Assembly (NCBI GenBank): GCA_020638995.1
Contig: JACKHM010000003.1
Coordinates: forward strand, 1,178,001-1,242,000
Length of the DNA stretch: 64,000 bases
Reading direction: 5' to 3'
From: Planctomycetaceae bacterium
GTDB lineage: Bacteria > Planctomycetota > Planctomycetia > Pirellulales > Pirellulaceae
Shown here: piece by piece, positions 9,699-22,000 of the stretch
Position numbering within the stretch: the stretch's first letter is position 1
Layout of the letters: each line of letters opens with the position of its first letter
Made by a program: the position numbers and the translations under genes
Notes under the pieces: model-generated
The model's database searches: none
Told to the model about the DNA's origin: nothing
What the model saw: only the letters and a program-made list of their open reading frames with translations

Positions 9699-10041
9699 CG
9701 TTAGTTATCCCTAGAGAATGGTTAGCGAGTTCTTTGTCCACAGCAACCATAGCTCACCGGAGCGGTGAAGTCTGAGATAGGGCAGACTCGATGAGAGATT
9801 CTCTGATGGCATTAGCAGGCTTTCTCGGACAAAACGATGTTCGCGGCAAAATCGTGTGAGTCCGCAAGGTTTCACAGACCGTTGGTGCATTCCCGGCAAT
9901 CGTCAGATTTGCTGACTCGATCCGAATAATTCGAGCGTCTGGCAAAGTTACCGCCGCTTTACCAGTTAAACGTGGGGTAAGTTTCCGTAGCGGTGGAAAT
10001 CCGCGCCCGCCCCCATAGCGCCACGAAGGCGTCCTACCTCG
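9699..10041. promoter_or_regulatory. Divergent intergenic region upstream of the giant gene
   Basis: About 340 bases between the response regulator (minus) and the giant DUF4347 gene (plus). No supported gene lies here; the reading frames that cross it are antisense or low quality. It must contain the promoters for both directions. I could not point to confident -35/-10 elements. Confidence 0.45.
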
Positions 10042-13000
10042 ATGACAACGCGCCAGAAAAAATCGAACCGATACGCTCGTCGTGACCGGGCACGATCTCT
10101 GCTCAACGCAGTTACCGACTGGTTTGCGCGCGTTACGGACTCGGGAGCGAAGCGTTCTCACGCCTTAGATCTTTTGGCATTGGAAGATCGCGTGCTGTTT
10201 AACGCAGCTCCAATCGGTGATGCGTTGCCCGACGTCGGCGAGGCAGTCAGCGAGCAAGTTGACGAGGTCATTCACCTGATCGATTTGGTGGTACAAGATC
10301 AGACGCACATCACGGACATCGACCTATTGACGGATGCGGCGCTTCCCGAAGAACTCGCAGACGACAACGTATCGCCACAGTTGGACGATGTGGGAGTGAT
10401 CGACGCGGCATTGTCGCCTGATGCTTTGGTGAGCGACTCCGACGCAGAGAGGTATGAAATCATCTTTGTGGACGAAGCGGTTACCGACTACGAAGCGCTG
10501 GTGCAGGACATTCAGGCGCAACAGAATAGCGGAAGTCAGCTTGAGGTAGTCGTCATTCACCGTGATGAAAGCGGAATTGCCCGGATTTCCGCCGAATTGA
10601 GCAATCGCCAAGGAGTCGACGCGGTTCATTTTGTTTCGCACGGCAACGGCCTCGGTGTACAACTGGGCACAGACTGGCTGAACTCAGATACCGTCGATGA
10701 CTATGCCTGGCAGATCGATGAATGGCGATTCGCTTTGAACGAAGACGCAGACATGCTGTTCTATGGGTGCGATCTGGCGAGCACCAGTGAAGGGCGAGAA
10801 CTGATCCAGTCATTGGCAACCGCCTGCGATTGCGATGTCGCCGCGAGCGACGACGACACAGGAAGCTCCCTACATAATGGCGATTGGGATCTGGAGTTCG
10901 CGACCGGCACGATCGAAGCCACCACACCGTTCAGCGAAGCGTTGCAAGCCGAGTGGAGCGGAACTCTAACTTCGTTTGCAGTCTCAAACACTTCGGATCT
11001 TGTCAACGGCGATACTTCATCCGTCGCAGCATTGCTGACGAGCGATGGAGGGGATGGGATCTCGCTGCGTGAAGCGATCCTTGCAGCGAACAACGACTCC
11101 GGCGTTCAGGATCAAATCGTGTTGCCCTCCGGAACCTACACGCTCACCGGAGGTGAACTTGCGATCAGCGATAACTTGATCCTCATCGGCGATGGAGCTC
11201 GCACGACAATTGTCGATGGGAACGGGCTGGATCGAGTATTCCATACGACGGGAAGTGCGGTGGCGACTCTCTCTGGCCTGACGATTCAGGGAGGAAATCA
11301 AAATAACGGCGGCGGCGTGTTTGTCGACAATTCAAGCACGCTCAATCTCTCGGATGCAACTCTGACAAACAACACCAACAGCGGCAATGGCGGCGGAGCC
11401 GTTCACGTAAAAGGCACCTTGTATCTGGATCGAGTGCTGCTCGTCGCGAACACTGCCATGGACGGAGGCGCGATTGGGTTCCACGGAGCGATTGGCGGAT
11501 CGCTGACCAATGTTACAGTTGCGGAAAATATGGCAACCCAGCAAGGCGGCGGGCTTTGGACGGACACGCCGATTACCATTGTCAACTCAACCATCGCCAA
11601 CAATACGGCGCTGGCTGGCGGCGGGGTCTACGACAAAAACGGCGACATCACGATCACCAGTTCGATTCTCGACAACCCTGGCTCGGATAACAGCAATACC
11701 GCGCTGATGTCCGGCGGCTACAACATCGACAGCGATGGTACAGCCGCACTGTCGACCACAGGCGACCAGAGTAACATCGATCCATTGCTCGGCGCCCTCG
11801 GCAACTACGGAGGCCCCACGGACACCTTGCCCATCTACTCCAATAGTCCTGCCGTGGGTGCCGGAACAAATTCAGGAACGCCAACAGTTGATCAACGCGG
11901 CGAGTTGCGTGACGCAGCTCCGGATGTCGGTGCCTACGAGTTTATTCCTGCCGAACTTTTCGCCACGGGCGAGTTGCTCGTAAACACGACAACCACCGGT
12001 AGTCAGCAAACGAACGCGGCGAATCGCGGTAGCCAACAAGCAGTCGCTTTGGCCGATGATGGTAGCTATGTCGTGACATGGTCGAGTCTAAATCAGGACG
12101 GTTCCGGATGGGGAGTGTACGCCCAACGGTTCGACGCAACCGGAACTGCGTTGACGAGTGAGTTACAAGTCAATCAATCCACAATTAATGACCAGGATTG
12201 GGCACGCGTTGTCTCCTCGCCCGACGGCAGCTTCATTGTGACGTGGACAAGCAAACACGGTGCGAACGCCGAAGATGTGTACTTCCGCCGTTTCGCCGCG
12301 AACGGAACTGCCATCACGGGCGAGCTGCTAGCCAACAACACAGTCGCCGAAACTCAGAAGAATTCAGTAATTGCACTCGATAGCAGCGGCGATTTCGTAG
12401 TCGCTTGGGAAGGGGCGGGCCCCGGAGACACGGCGAGCATCTTCTTCAGACGTTTCAATGCAGACGGTTCGGCGAAGGACGCAGTCGATCGCCTTGCAAC
12501 TCCGGCAGGCGCGGGCAGCGAACAAGATGCGGCGATCGCGATGTTGACGGGTGGCAAATTTGTGATCGCCTGGGAGCGTGCCGAAAACAATCACGTTTAC
12601 TTCCAGTTGTTCGACGCCTCTGGCGGATTCGTTGGCAGTGAGACTCAAATCGACAGTTTACTTTCGACGAGTAAGGGAATCGCAATTGCCGCGACCGAAA
12701 GTGGAGACTTTAGCGTTGTCTATCGAGAAGAATTCCTACTGCCGGGCGTTTGGGAACAGGGATTTCACGAAGACGGCACACAGAACTATCCATCAAGTCA
12801 AGTCGCCAGCGGTGATGCGGCAAGTCCCTCGATCGCGATGCTGTCCGATGGCTCGCATATCGTCACCTGGCAAAAGACAGGTGATGGGTTAGATGTATTT
12901 GCTGTTGTCGAAAACTCAAGCGGAAGCACCGTTGCGAGTAGTTTCCTCGTTAACCAAACAACGACTGGCTCGCAATCGTTGTCGTCGGTCGCTGCTCTTG

Positions 13001-16000
13001 ACGCGAACAACTATGTCGTGGTCTGGAGCGGCAACGGAGCATCAGATACGGACGGTGTATTTGCTCGGCAGTTTGGCACCGTGATCGGTAACTCAAGTCC
13101 AATCGCGAACGCCGGCGGTCCATACACGATTGAGGAAGGTGGCACCTTGTCGCTGGACGCCAGTGCATCGACCGATGCCGATTTCGATCCTCTGACGTAC
13201 CGATGGGATCTCGATAACGATGGAGTCTTCGGCGAGGCTGGTGAACCAGCGACCGCAACTGCAACCGTCACCTGGGCCACGCTTCAAAGCTTTGGGATCG
13301 ATGATGACGGTGTCTACACCATTGGCCTTCGGGTCGATGATGGAAACGGCGGCGTCACAGCTTCCACAGCAACACTTATCGTAAAAAACGTCGCACCAGT
13401 GCTTAGCGTCAGCGGAGCTTCGACCGCCGCGGTCGGCACGACGTATACGCTGAATCTGAGTGCGATGGACTTTGGGGCTGATACGATCAGCAGCTGGCAG
13501 ATCAATTGGGGTGACGGTTCGATCGAGACGATTGCGGGGAACCCGTCGTCAGTCGGTCATACCTACGCCAATATCGGGTTTACAAACAACATCGTCGTTT
13601 CGGCCACGGACGAAGACGGAACCTTCACGACCTCGCAACTCGCGGTCGCCGGCCCTGGAACGGGTGAAGTGTTCTTCTTTGACGGAGATGACGGCTCGCT
13701 GCTCGCGCAAACGTCCTCGCCGGGAAACCCAGTCTCTGCGCAGATCGGCCCGGACGGACTTTTGTACGTCAGCGGATTTGTCGATAGCACGGTTCGTCGT
13801 TTCGATCCCGTCACACATGCGTTGGTCGACGTGTTCGTCACCAGCGGTGCCGGCGGCTTGAACAACGCTGGGCGATTGGCATTTGGACCGGACGGCAACC
13901 TGTATGTATCGAGTTCAACCGGCGACGAAGTGCTGCGATTCAGCGGTACCAACGGCAGTTTTCTGGGTAAGTTCATCGAGGGCGCGAGTAGCGGCGGCCT
14001 TGATGCACCGGACGGCATTACATTTGGACCTGATGGCAGTCTATATGTCGCCAGCTCAAACACCTCGCAGATACTTCGGTACGACGGCGATACCGGCGCA
14101 TTCCAGGGTGTGTTTGCATCTACCGGCAGCAGCGGTTATACGAATATCCACTTCGGACCCAATGGCAACCTCTTCGTAGCGAGCGTCAACCTTAACAGCG
14201 TCCAAGAGTTTGATGGGACGACTGGCACATTGATCGGTGCTTTTATCACGCCGGGGTCCGGGGGCATCAGTGGGGCCGCGGATTTCGTTTGGGGACCGGA
14301 CGGCAACGTGTACGTGACCGGATTTTCTAGTCACGACATTCTCAGGTACGACGGTGCTAGTGGCGCCTTCATCGATACGTTCGTCGCAGCGGGAACCGGC
14401 GGTTTGAACTCGCCCATCGACCTGGCGTTTACACCGCAACAGCAAGTGACGGTCATTGGATTACCCGACGCGTTGGACGACAGTTACGGATTGGCCGAAG
14501 GGGGAACCCTGAACCAGTCCGTCATCGCAGATTGGCTGAATCCGAATTGGAAGTACCGTCAGTTGCTGACGTTCAATAACACCGGAGGTACCACCGACCT
14601 GAACGATGTGGCCGTGTTGGTCAAACTTCACGCCTCGGCGCCGGACGCCATCCAAATCGACTACGCAAACACTCAGGATGCCGGTCAAGATTTGCGATTT
14701 ATCGATGCGGACGGCACACCGTTAGATCATCAGATCGAACTGTGGGACGAATCCGGTTACTCGTACGTCTGGGTGCGAGTGCCGCAGGTGGACGCGAACT
14801 CGGCGACAGATTCAATCTTGATGTATTACGGAAATGCCGCGGCCGCAGATGGTCAGTCGCCAGAGAGTGTTTGGAATTCCAGCTACGCGGCCGTTTACCA
14901 TATGAATACGACGGGGCTGGACTCCACCGCAAACTCGAACGATGGTGGAGTCAGCAACGTGGTTGTCGCTACGGGGGCGATTGCCGGCGCGGGCGACTTC
15001 AACGGCATCGACAGCTACATCAATGCCTTGTCAGACACATCCGTCGACAACATCTTCGCTGGCGGAGGCACCATTTCCGCGTGGATCAATCCTACCGGTT
15101 GGGGCGAAGGCGGATATGGCCGCATCGCCGATAAAGGCACGTCGAATACCAGTGCGCTGGGATGGGGACTTCAACTTGCGGGCATAACAACCAGCGATGG
15201 CTACCTGCTGTTCGAAAGCGACTTCTCGGGCGGTGTCGGCCGTTGGCGAACTGCAAGCGGTTCGATCTCGCTCAATACATGGCAAAATGTTGTGCTGACC
15301 TACGACAATAGTTCAACGCTGAATACTCCGCGGGTCTTCGTGAACGGCGTCGAGTTGGCCGTAACACAGACAGCCACACCTAGCGGAACCGCCCAGTCTG
15401 ATGCGGCACAAAACCTGTTTATCGGCAACCGCAGCAACGCCACGGATCGAACATTCCAAGGAGCCCTGGACGAAGTTCGTCTTTTGAATTCGTCGCTGAG
15501 TCCCGCGGAAGTCATCGCCCAATATGAAATTGGCGCTGGCTTGTTCGTATCGGGGAATACCGCAGAAACGGGACCTGGCGGGTTGCTGCAAAACGACTCG
15601 CATACTCAAAGCCTTCCTCTGACCGTCAGCCTGGTGACGGGACCGGCACATGCCGCTTCGTTCACGCTTGATGCGAGCGGGGCATTCACCTACGAGCACG
15701 ACGGCAGCGAAACCACCTCCGACAGCTTCGTCTATCAGATTTCCGACGGCACGCTGACGGACACTGCCACCGTCGTGTTGACGATCTCTCCCACGAACGA
15801 CGCGCCAACAAATATCACACTCGACAATCTAACCGTTTCCGAAAACAGCGAGGCGGTCGTCATTGGCAACCTCTCAACGATCGACCCGGACTCGAGCGAC
15901 TCGCACACCTACTCCGTTGACGACGCGAGATTTGAAGTTGTCACGGGGCAACTGAAGTTAAAAGCCGGGCAGTCACTCGACTTCGAGACCGAGCCCAGTG

Positions 16001-19000
16001 TATCCGTTAATGTGACCAGCACGGATACGGGCGGGTTAACGGTACTCCGCAACTTCGTGCTTCTTGTAACAGACCAGAACGAACCTCCCACGGCCATCGG
16101 TGACTCTGCGACCACGACCATCAACGTGCCGGTCGTGATTAACGTCACGGCGAACGACAATGATCCCGAATCCGATACACTAACGGTACTGGACGCTGGT
16201 GGCGCGTCATCCGGCAAGCTTGCGAATAATGACGACGGGACAGTCACCTATACACCGAATGCCGGCTTCTCGGGTAGCGATGCCTTCAACTATGTGATCA
16301 CTGACGGGCAAGACGGCTTGACGCATTACTGGGCATTGGCCGGTAATGGCTCAGACGCTGTCGGCGGAGCGGACGGTACGCTTAACAACGGCGTGTCTAC
16401 GATTGCTGGAAGCTATGGCGATGCGTTGTTCTTCGATGAAGTTAACGACTACGTTGCGTTGCCTGACATCTCCTACAACAACGAGTTCACGGTCTCGTTC
16501 AAATTCAGAGTCGATGACAACGTCGGCAGTAATTACATCTACATGTACAGCCACGGAGACGCGACGGCGTCCAACAGCTTGAGCATTTTCATAGGAGAAT
16601 CAGGACAGGGCACTTACGCCAATCAATTGAAAACGGTTTTCGGTGATAGCAATGATCCCTATGATCCATTCCCTGCGGGCATCAACATTTCAAGCATTGT
16701 CGGTGACGGCTTATGGCACAGCTATGCGCTAACGGTCGACGCGGCCAATGGTATGCAAGTCTACCTCGATGGGACTCTTCGGCAATCGAACGCTTCGATC
16801 GGAGGAGACTCTTTTAATCCGAACAGCAACTTGTTTCTAGGAACCCGCAACGACCTTGATCCTGCGAGATTCTACGGCGGCGGACTGGACTCGGTGGCGA
16901 TCTTCGATCGATCACTTTCGGCTAGTGAAGTTAGTGCGCTGACTGCCGCTGTGTTCACAACCACTCACACATCCGCTGCAACGGTCAACGTAACGGTAGG
17001 CAATCTCCCGCCCGTTGCCAACGCTGGCGGGCCCTACAATATAAGCGAGGGTGCAAACGTCGCACTCGACGGAAGCCTGTCTAGCGACGATGGCGGGATC
17101 ACTGCCTATGCGTGGGATCTCGATAGCGATGGCAATTTCGGCGAACCGGGTGAACCAACCAGCGCGACACCGATGGTTTCCTGGACGACACTACAGAGCT
17201 TTGGCATCACCAACGATGGCGTGTATACCATCGGCCTGCAAGTTATGGACTCTAGCGGCGCGACAAGTGCGACGACGGCACAACTCACTGTCAATAACGT
17301 CGCTCCCACGATCACTTCGCCTGCGACGATCAACATTGCCGAGAACACTACGGTCGTGCAAGCCGTCACGGCAACGGACCCCAACGACTCGATCACCTTT
17401 GCGATCAGCGGCGGAGCGGACGCCAGCCGCTTTTCACTAAACAACACGACTGGTGAATTATCGTTCGCGTCGGCACCGAACTTCGAGTCTCCTGTCGACG
17501 CGGGCTTTGACAATATCTATGAAGTCGAAGTGCAGGCTAGTGACGGCGACGGTGGTATCGCGATGCGATTGATTTCGGTCACAATCACTCCCGTTAACGA
17601 TAACAATCCAACATTTACGTCCGGTGCGACACAGTTCATCGACGAGAATTTGTCGGTGGTTCACACGCTGACCGCAACAGATGCAGACTTGCCGGCGCAG
17701 TCGATCACCTTCACGCTTGCCGGGACGGGGGCCGATGATTCGCTATTTACGATTGACGCCACAAACCAATTGAAATTCATCTCCGCACCGGACTACGAAG
17801 CACCGGCGGACGCTGGACTGGACAACGTCTACAACGTCGATGTGCGAGCGAGTGACGGCAGCGGCGGTGTGGCGATACAGTCAATTAGCGTGACGGTCAC
17901 TCCGGTCAATGAGGAGCAGACACTTGTCAAGAATTCCGCCATCGTCGTCACCGAAGGCGGATTTGTAACGATTGACAATACTCGGCTGCAAACGACTGAC
18001 GTGGATAACACGCCGATCGAACTAGTCTACTCGGTGACTGCCGCTCCCACGCATGGAGCGATTTTACTTTCGGGTGCGGCGACGACCACCTTCACACAGG
18101 ACGACCTCGACAACAACCGCGTTAGCTATCAACACGATGGCAGCGAAACGACCAGCGACAGTTTCGGCTTCAGCGTCGACGACGGGTTCGGTACACCGAG
18201 TAATGCAACATTCACGCTGAACATCATCGGTGTCAACGACGCGCCGATGGCCGCGAACGACCCCAATTACACCACCTCCGAAGACAGAATTCTCAATGTT
18301 AGCGCCGCAGCGGGAGTGCTTGCCAACGACACTGACGTCGATGGTCCGCTTTTGAATGCGGTCCTTATTGCGAGCACCTCAAACGGTGTCCTAACACTTC
18401 ACGCCAATGGTTCCTTCGAGTACACCCCCGTTAGCAACTTCTTTGGGATCGACACATTTACCTACACGGCCTCTGACGGGATGCTCGACTCGAACGTCGC
18501 TACTGCGACGGTCACTGTGACCAGCGTGAACGACGCGCCGATCGCTGTTGACAACGCCTACAGCGTCAGCGAAGGCGGGGGATCGATCACCGGCAATGTG
18601 ATCACGGACAACACAGGGGCTGGAGTTGACAGTGATGCCGAAGGAGATGCGTTGTACGTGCTGGAGGTAAATGGCAATACGAATCTCGTTGGCGTCCCGA
18701 TCACTTTAGCTTCCGGCGCAACCCTGCAAATCAACCAAGACGGCACATTGCAGTATGACTTGAACGGACAATTCCACTCGCTCGCAGCCGGTCAGATCGC
18801 CAACGAATCGTTCTCTTATACGTTGGCGGACGGCTGGAACGTGAGGATGATTCAAGTGACTGGCAATACGATCGACACAACGACCGAAGCGGTGAGCATC
18901 TATGCCGGCGTAACGGGTTTAGGTTCCGTCACGATTGGAAGCGAAACCTACAATGTCGTAGTGTTCAAGGATGGTGTCGCGTCCGAAATTGACTATGGGA

Positions 19001-22000
19001 CCGGAATCCACGGAGGGGCAACTGACGATGACTTCGACGTGAACAACAGCTTTCCTGACGGCAGTGCCAATGGGGGCGACAACACACTAGTCGCAGCAAC
19101 TGCAACTTGGGTTGTTCCCGCAGGAACCTACACCATCGCCCTGGGCAGCGACGATGGCGGCGTTTTGAAGTTGAACGGCGAGACTTTTGATTCTGTATTC
19201 AACTCAGACATCACGGCCGGAACAAACGCCATTGCCTTCGACGCCGTTCGCTCGCATGGAGTGACCGGTGGCACATTTACCGTCACGCGACCGACGTTGC
19301 TGACGATCAATGCACTCGCTTTCAATCGCCTGCTTGATTCGTCGTTTGAAATCAGTGTGGCGAGCGGTACACACACCAGTTTCGACGGAGCGGTCGGAAA
19401 TGGTGGCAGCTTTGCGCTGCTTGAGGAAGGCACCCTTGGCTGGAGTCTCTCACAGGCGCAAGCGTCCGTCAGCATTGCCGTTCAAGGCGTTAACAACGCT
19501 CCGGTCATAAACACCGCGACCGGTTACGCGCTCAGTCCCATCGGCGATGGAGACTTCAATTCGCCGGGGCAAACCGTGGCACAGATCCTCGCGTCGGTTT
19601 CCGGAACTCCGGTTTCCGATGTTGATACGAGCGTCAGCCAAATCGGCATGGCGATCACGGGTGAGTCATCGCCGAACGGAACCTGGCAGTACTCCATCAA
19701 CGGTGGTTCGACATGGACGTACCTACCCGCGGTGTCAGATGACTCGGCAGTTACACTCGCCCCGTCTGCAAAGCTGCGATTCGTTCCTGATCTTGGCAAG
19801 TTCGGCGTCGCGAGTTTCACTTGGCGAGCCTGGGACCAGACAACGGGTTCGAACGGCCTGACTGCGGTTGATACAACGCCCGCCGGTGGGCAAACCGCGT
19901 TCAGTTCGACAACTGCGGTGGCCAGTATCGTCGTCGCGGATGATCCGCAACCTCCACAGATTTCGTCTGAGAGCTACACCGTTCTGGCCAACTCTTCGTT
20001 GATCGTAAGTTCGCCGGGTTTGCTAGGCAACGACTTTGATCCCGACGCGCCTAATCCGCCGTTCCCGATCGCTGGTGCCACGCTCGTCTACAGTGCAGCA
20101 GACGACCGTAATGGCAACGGCTTGTGGGAAGATACGACGAACCTCAGCGGATTCGATTGGCTTCTGGACTCAACAGTCACGCGAGTGGCGAATCCTGCTT
20201 CCATCTTACCGGGAATCCAAGCGTCCTATCTGTTCGACGGGTCTGGCGGGGGTACAACGGTATCGCTGCTGGACCTACCTAACGACCAGTCCGGCAAGCC
20301 TGTTTCCTTTGAGGCCTGGTTCCGCCCGGTCGCAGATGGCGATCACGACGTGATCTTTGAAACGGGCGGCGCCACAGATGGAACTTCTTTGAGCATTGAC
20401 GGCACAACACTCATATTCACCGTTAAGGATGATACGGTGATCGAGCAGCTAACAGCGACCATCGGCAATGCGGAATTCACTCAGGTCGTGGGCACGATTA
20501 ATCAGGCATCGGGGGATCTGGCGCTGTATGTAAATGGTGCGTTGGTGGCGACGGCAAACAATCCCGGGTTGATTGACTGGGCCGACACAAACGGCAGCGG
20601 ACTCGGGCAAGTAAACGGTAGCGCGGTCGTCTCGAATGCCACGAACTATGAAGGTGAGATCGCGTTGCTGCGAATCTACGAGTCGGCACTGACACCGTTG
20701 CAAGTCAAAACCAACTACGATTCTGTCGCTACGGGACTGAAGGTCATCAGCGTAGTTGCGCCCACAGCTGGCGTAGCGATCGTACAACCTGACGGTCGTT
20801 TCATCTTCGATCCGCATGGAGATTTCGACGCGTTGAAGGCAACGGAAACGGGAAATGCGAGCTTCGAGTATACGGTGCAAGACGGCACCGGACTGAGAGC
20901 AACGACAACTGTCAACATCACTGTCCAAGGGGTGAACGATGCACCTGTCACGGCGATCGATAGCTACGTCGTAAGTTCTGGCGGCGAACTCGTGGCTGGC
21001 GCGGTCTCGTCGGGCGTCCTGGGCAATGATTTCGACCCCGAGGGCAATACGGCCGGGTCGGGAACTTTGACGGCGTCAATTACTACGCCGCCAAGTAAAG
21101 GGACTTTGGTACTTAACCCGGACGGGACATTTGTCTACACATCAATCGGCGGCTCCTTCGGCACTGATGAGTTCTACTACGTTGCCGATGACGGGGTCAC
21201 ACAAAGCGTCCCGACGCGTGTAGTGATCACAATCGCGACTGCTGGTGGCCCGTTGACTAGTCCAGCAATTGTCGACGTAAGCAATACGGCTGATAACGTA
21301 ATCACCCCGACCGAGGAAGCCACGACCGACAGTAAACCCAAGACACCGCCGGCGGCACCCTCCCAACAACCGCCAGCGTTTGGATTGCCGGTAGATGACC
21401 AGACAAATAGTACCGACACGCACCGAGTCGACGAGTTGGCTGCTTTGGAAGACGGGACCGCGAACGAGGCGAGGAACGACAGCGACCAAACATTCGCAGC
21501 TTTGCTGCAGGGCTCCGATTCATCAACTTCCAGTTTTACGGACCCGAGGGACCGGTTGCGGGTACTCGTTCAGGGAGCCGTTGAAGGAACGACAAACAGT
21601 TCGCAACTGACCGCTGGAGTCACTCAACTGGTCACGCACGGCGAACTTAGTTTCGTTTCGCGTTCGAGCGCGTTATGGCAGGACCTCGATGAACTCGAAG
21701 ATCTTGTCGAAAACGATATCCAGTTCGAAGCGGTGGAGGTGGCGTCTGCCCTCGGTGTGACCACTACGCTCTCGGTGGGCTACGTGCTGTGGTTCTTGCG
21801 CGGCACCTATTTAGTTAGCTGCATCCTGGCGCAGATGCCAGCCTGGAAGATGGTCGACCCGCTCTTCGTTTTCGGCGGAGGAGACTTGTTGGGAGACGAC
21901 GACGACGAATCGCTGACCGCGATGTTACAGCGATCGAACGAGACCACAAAGGCGGAAGCTTCGGGACCGGCAGTTGCCGAGATGCAAAGCTCAGGAGAGT

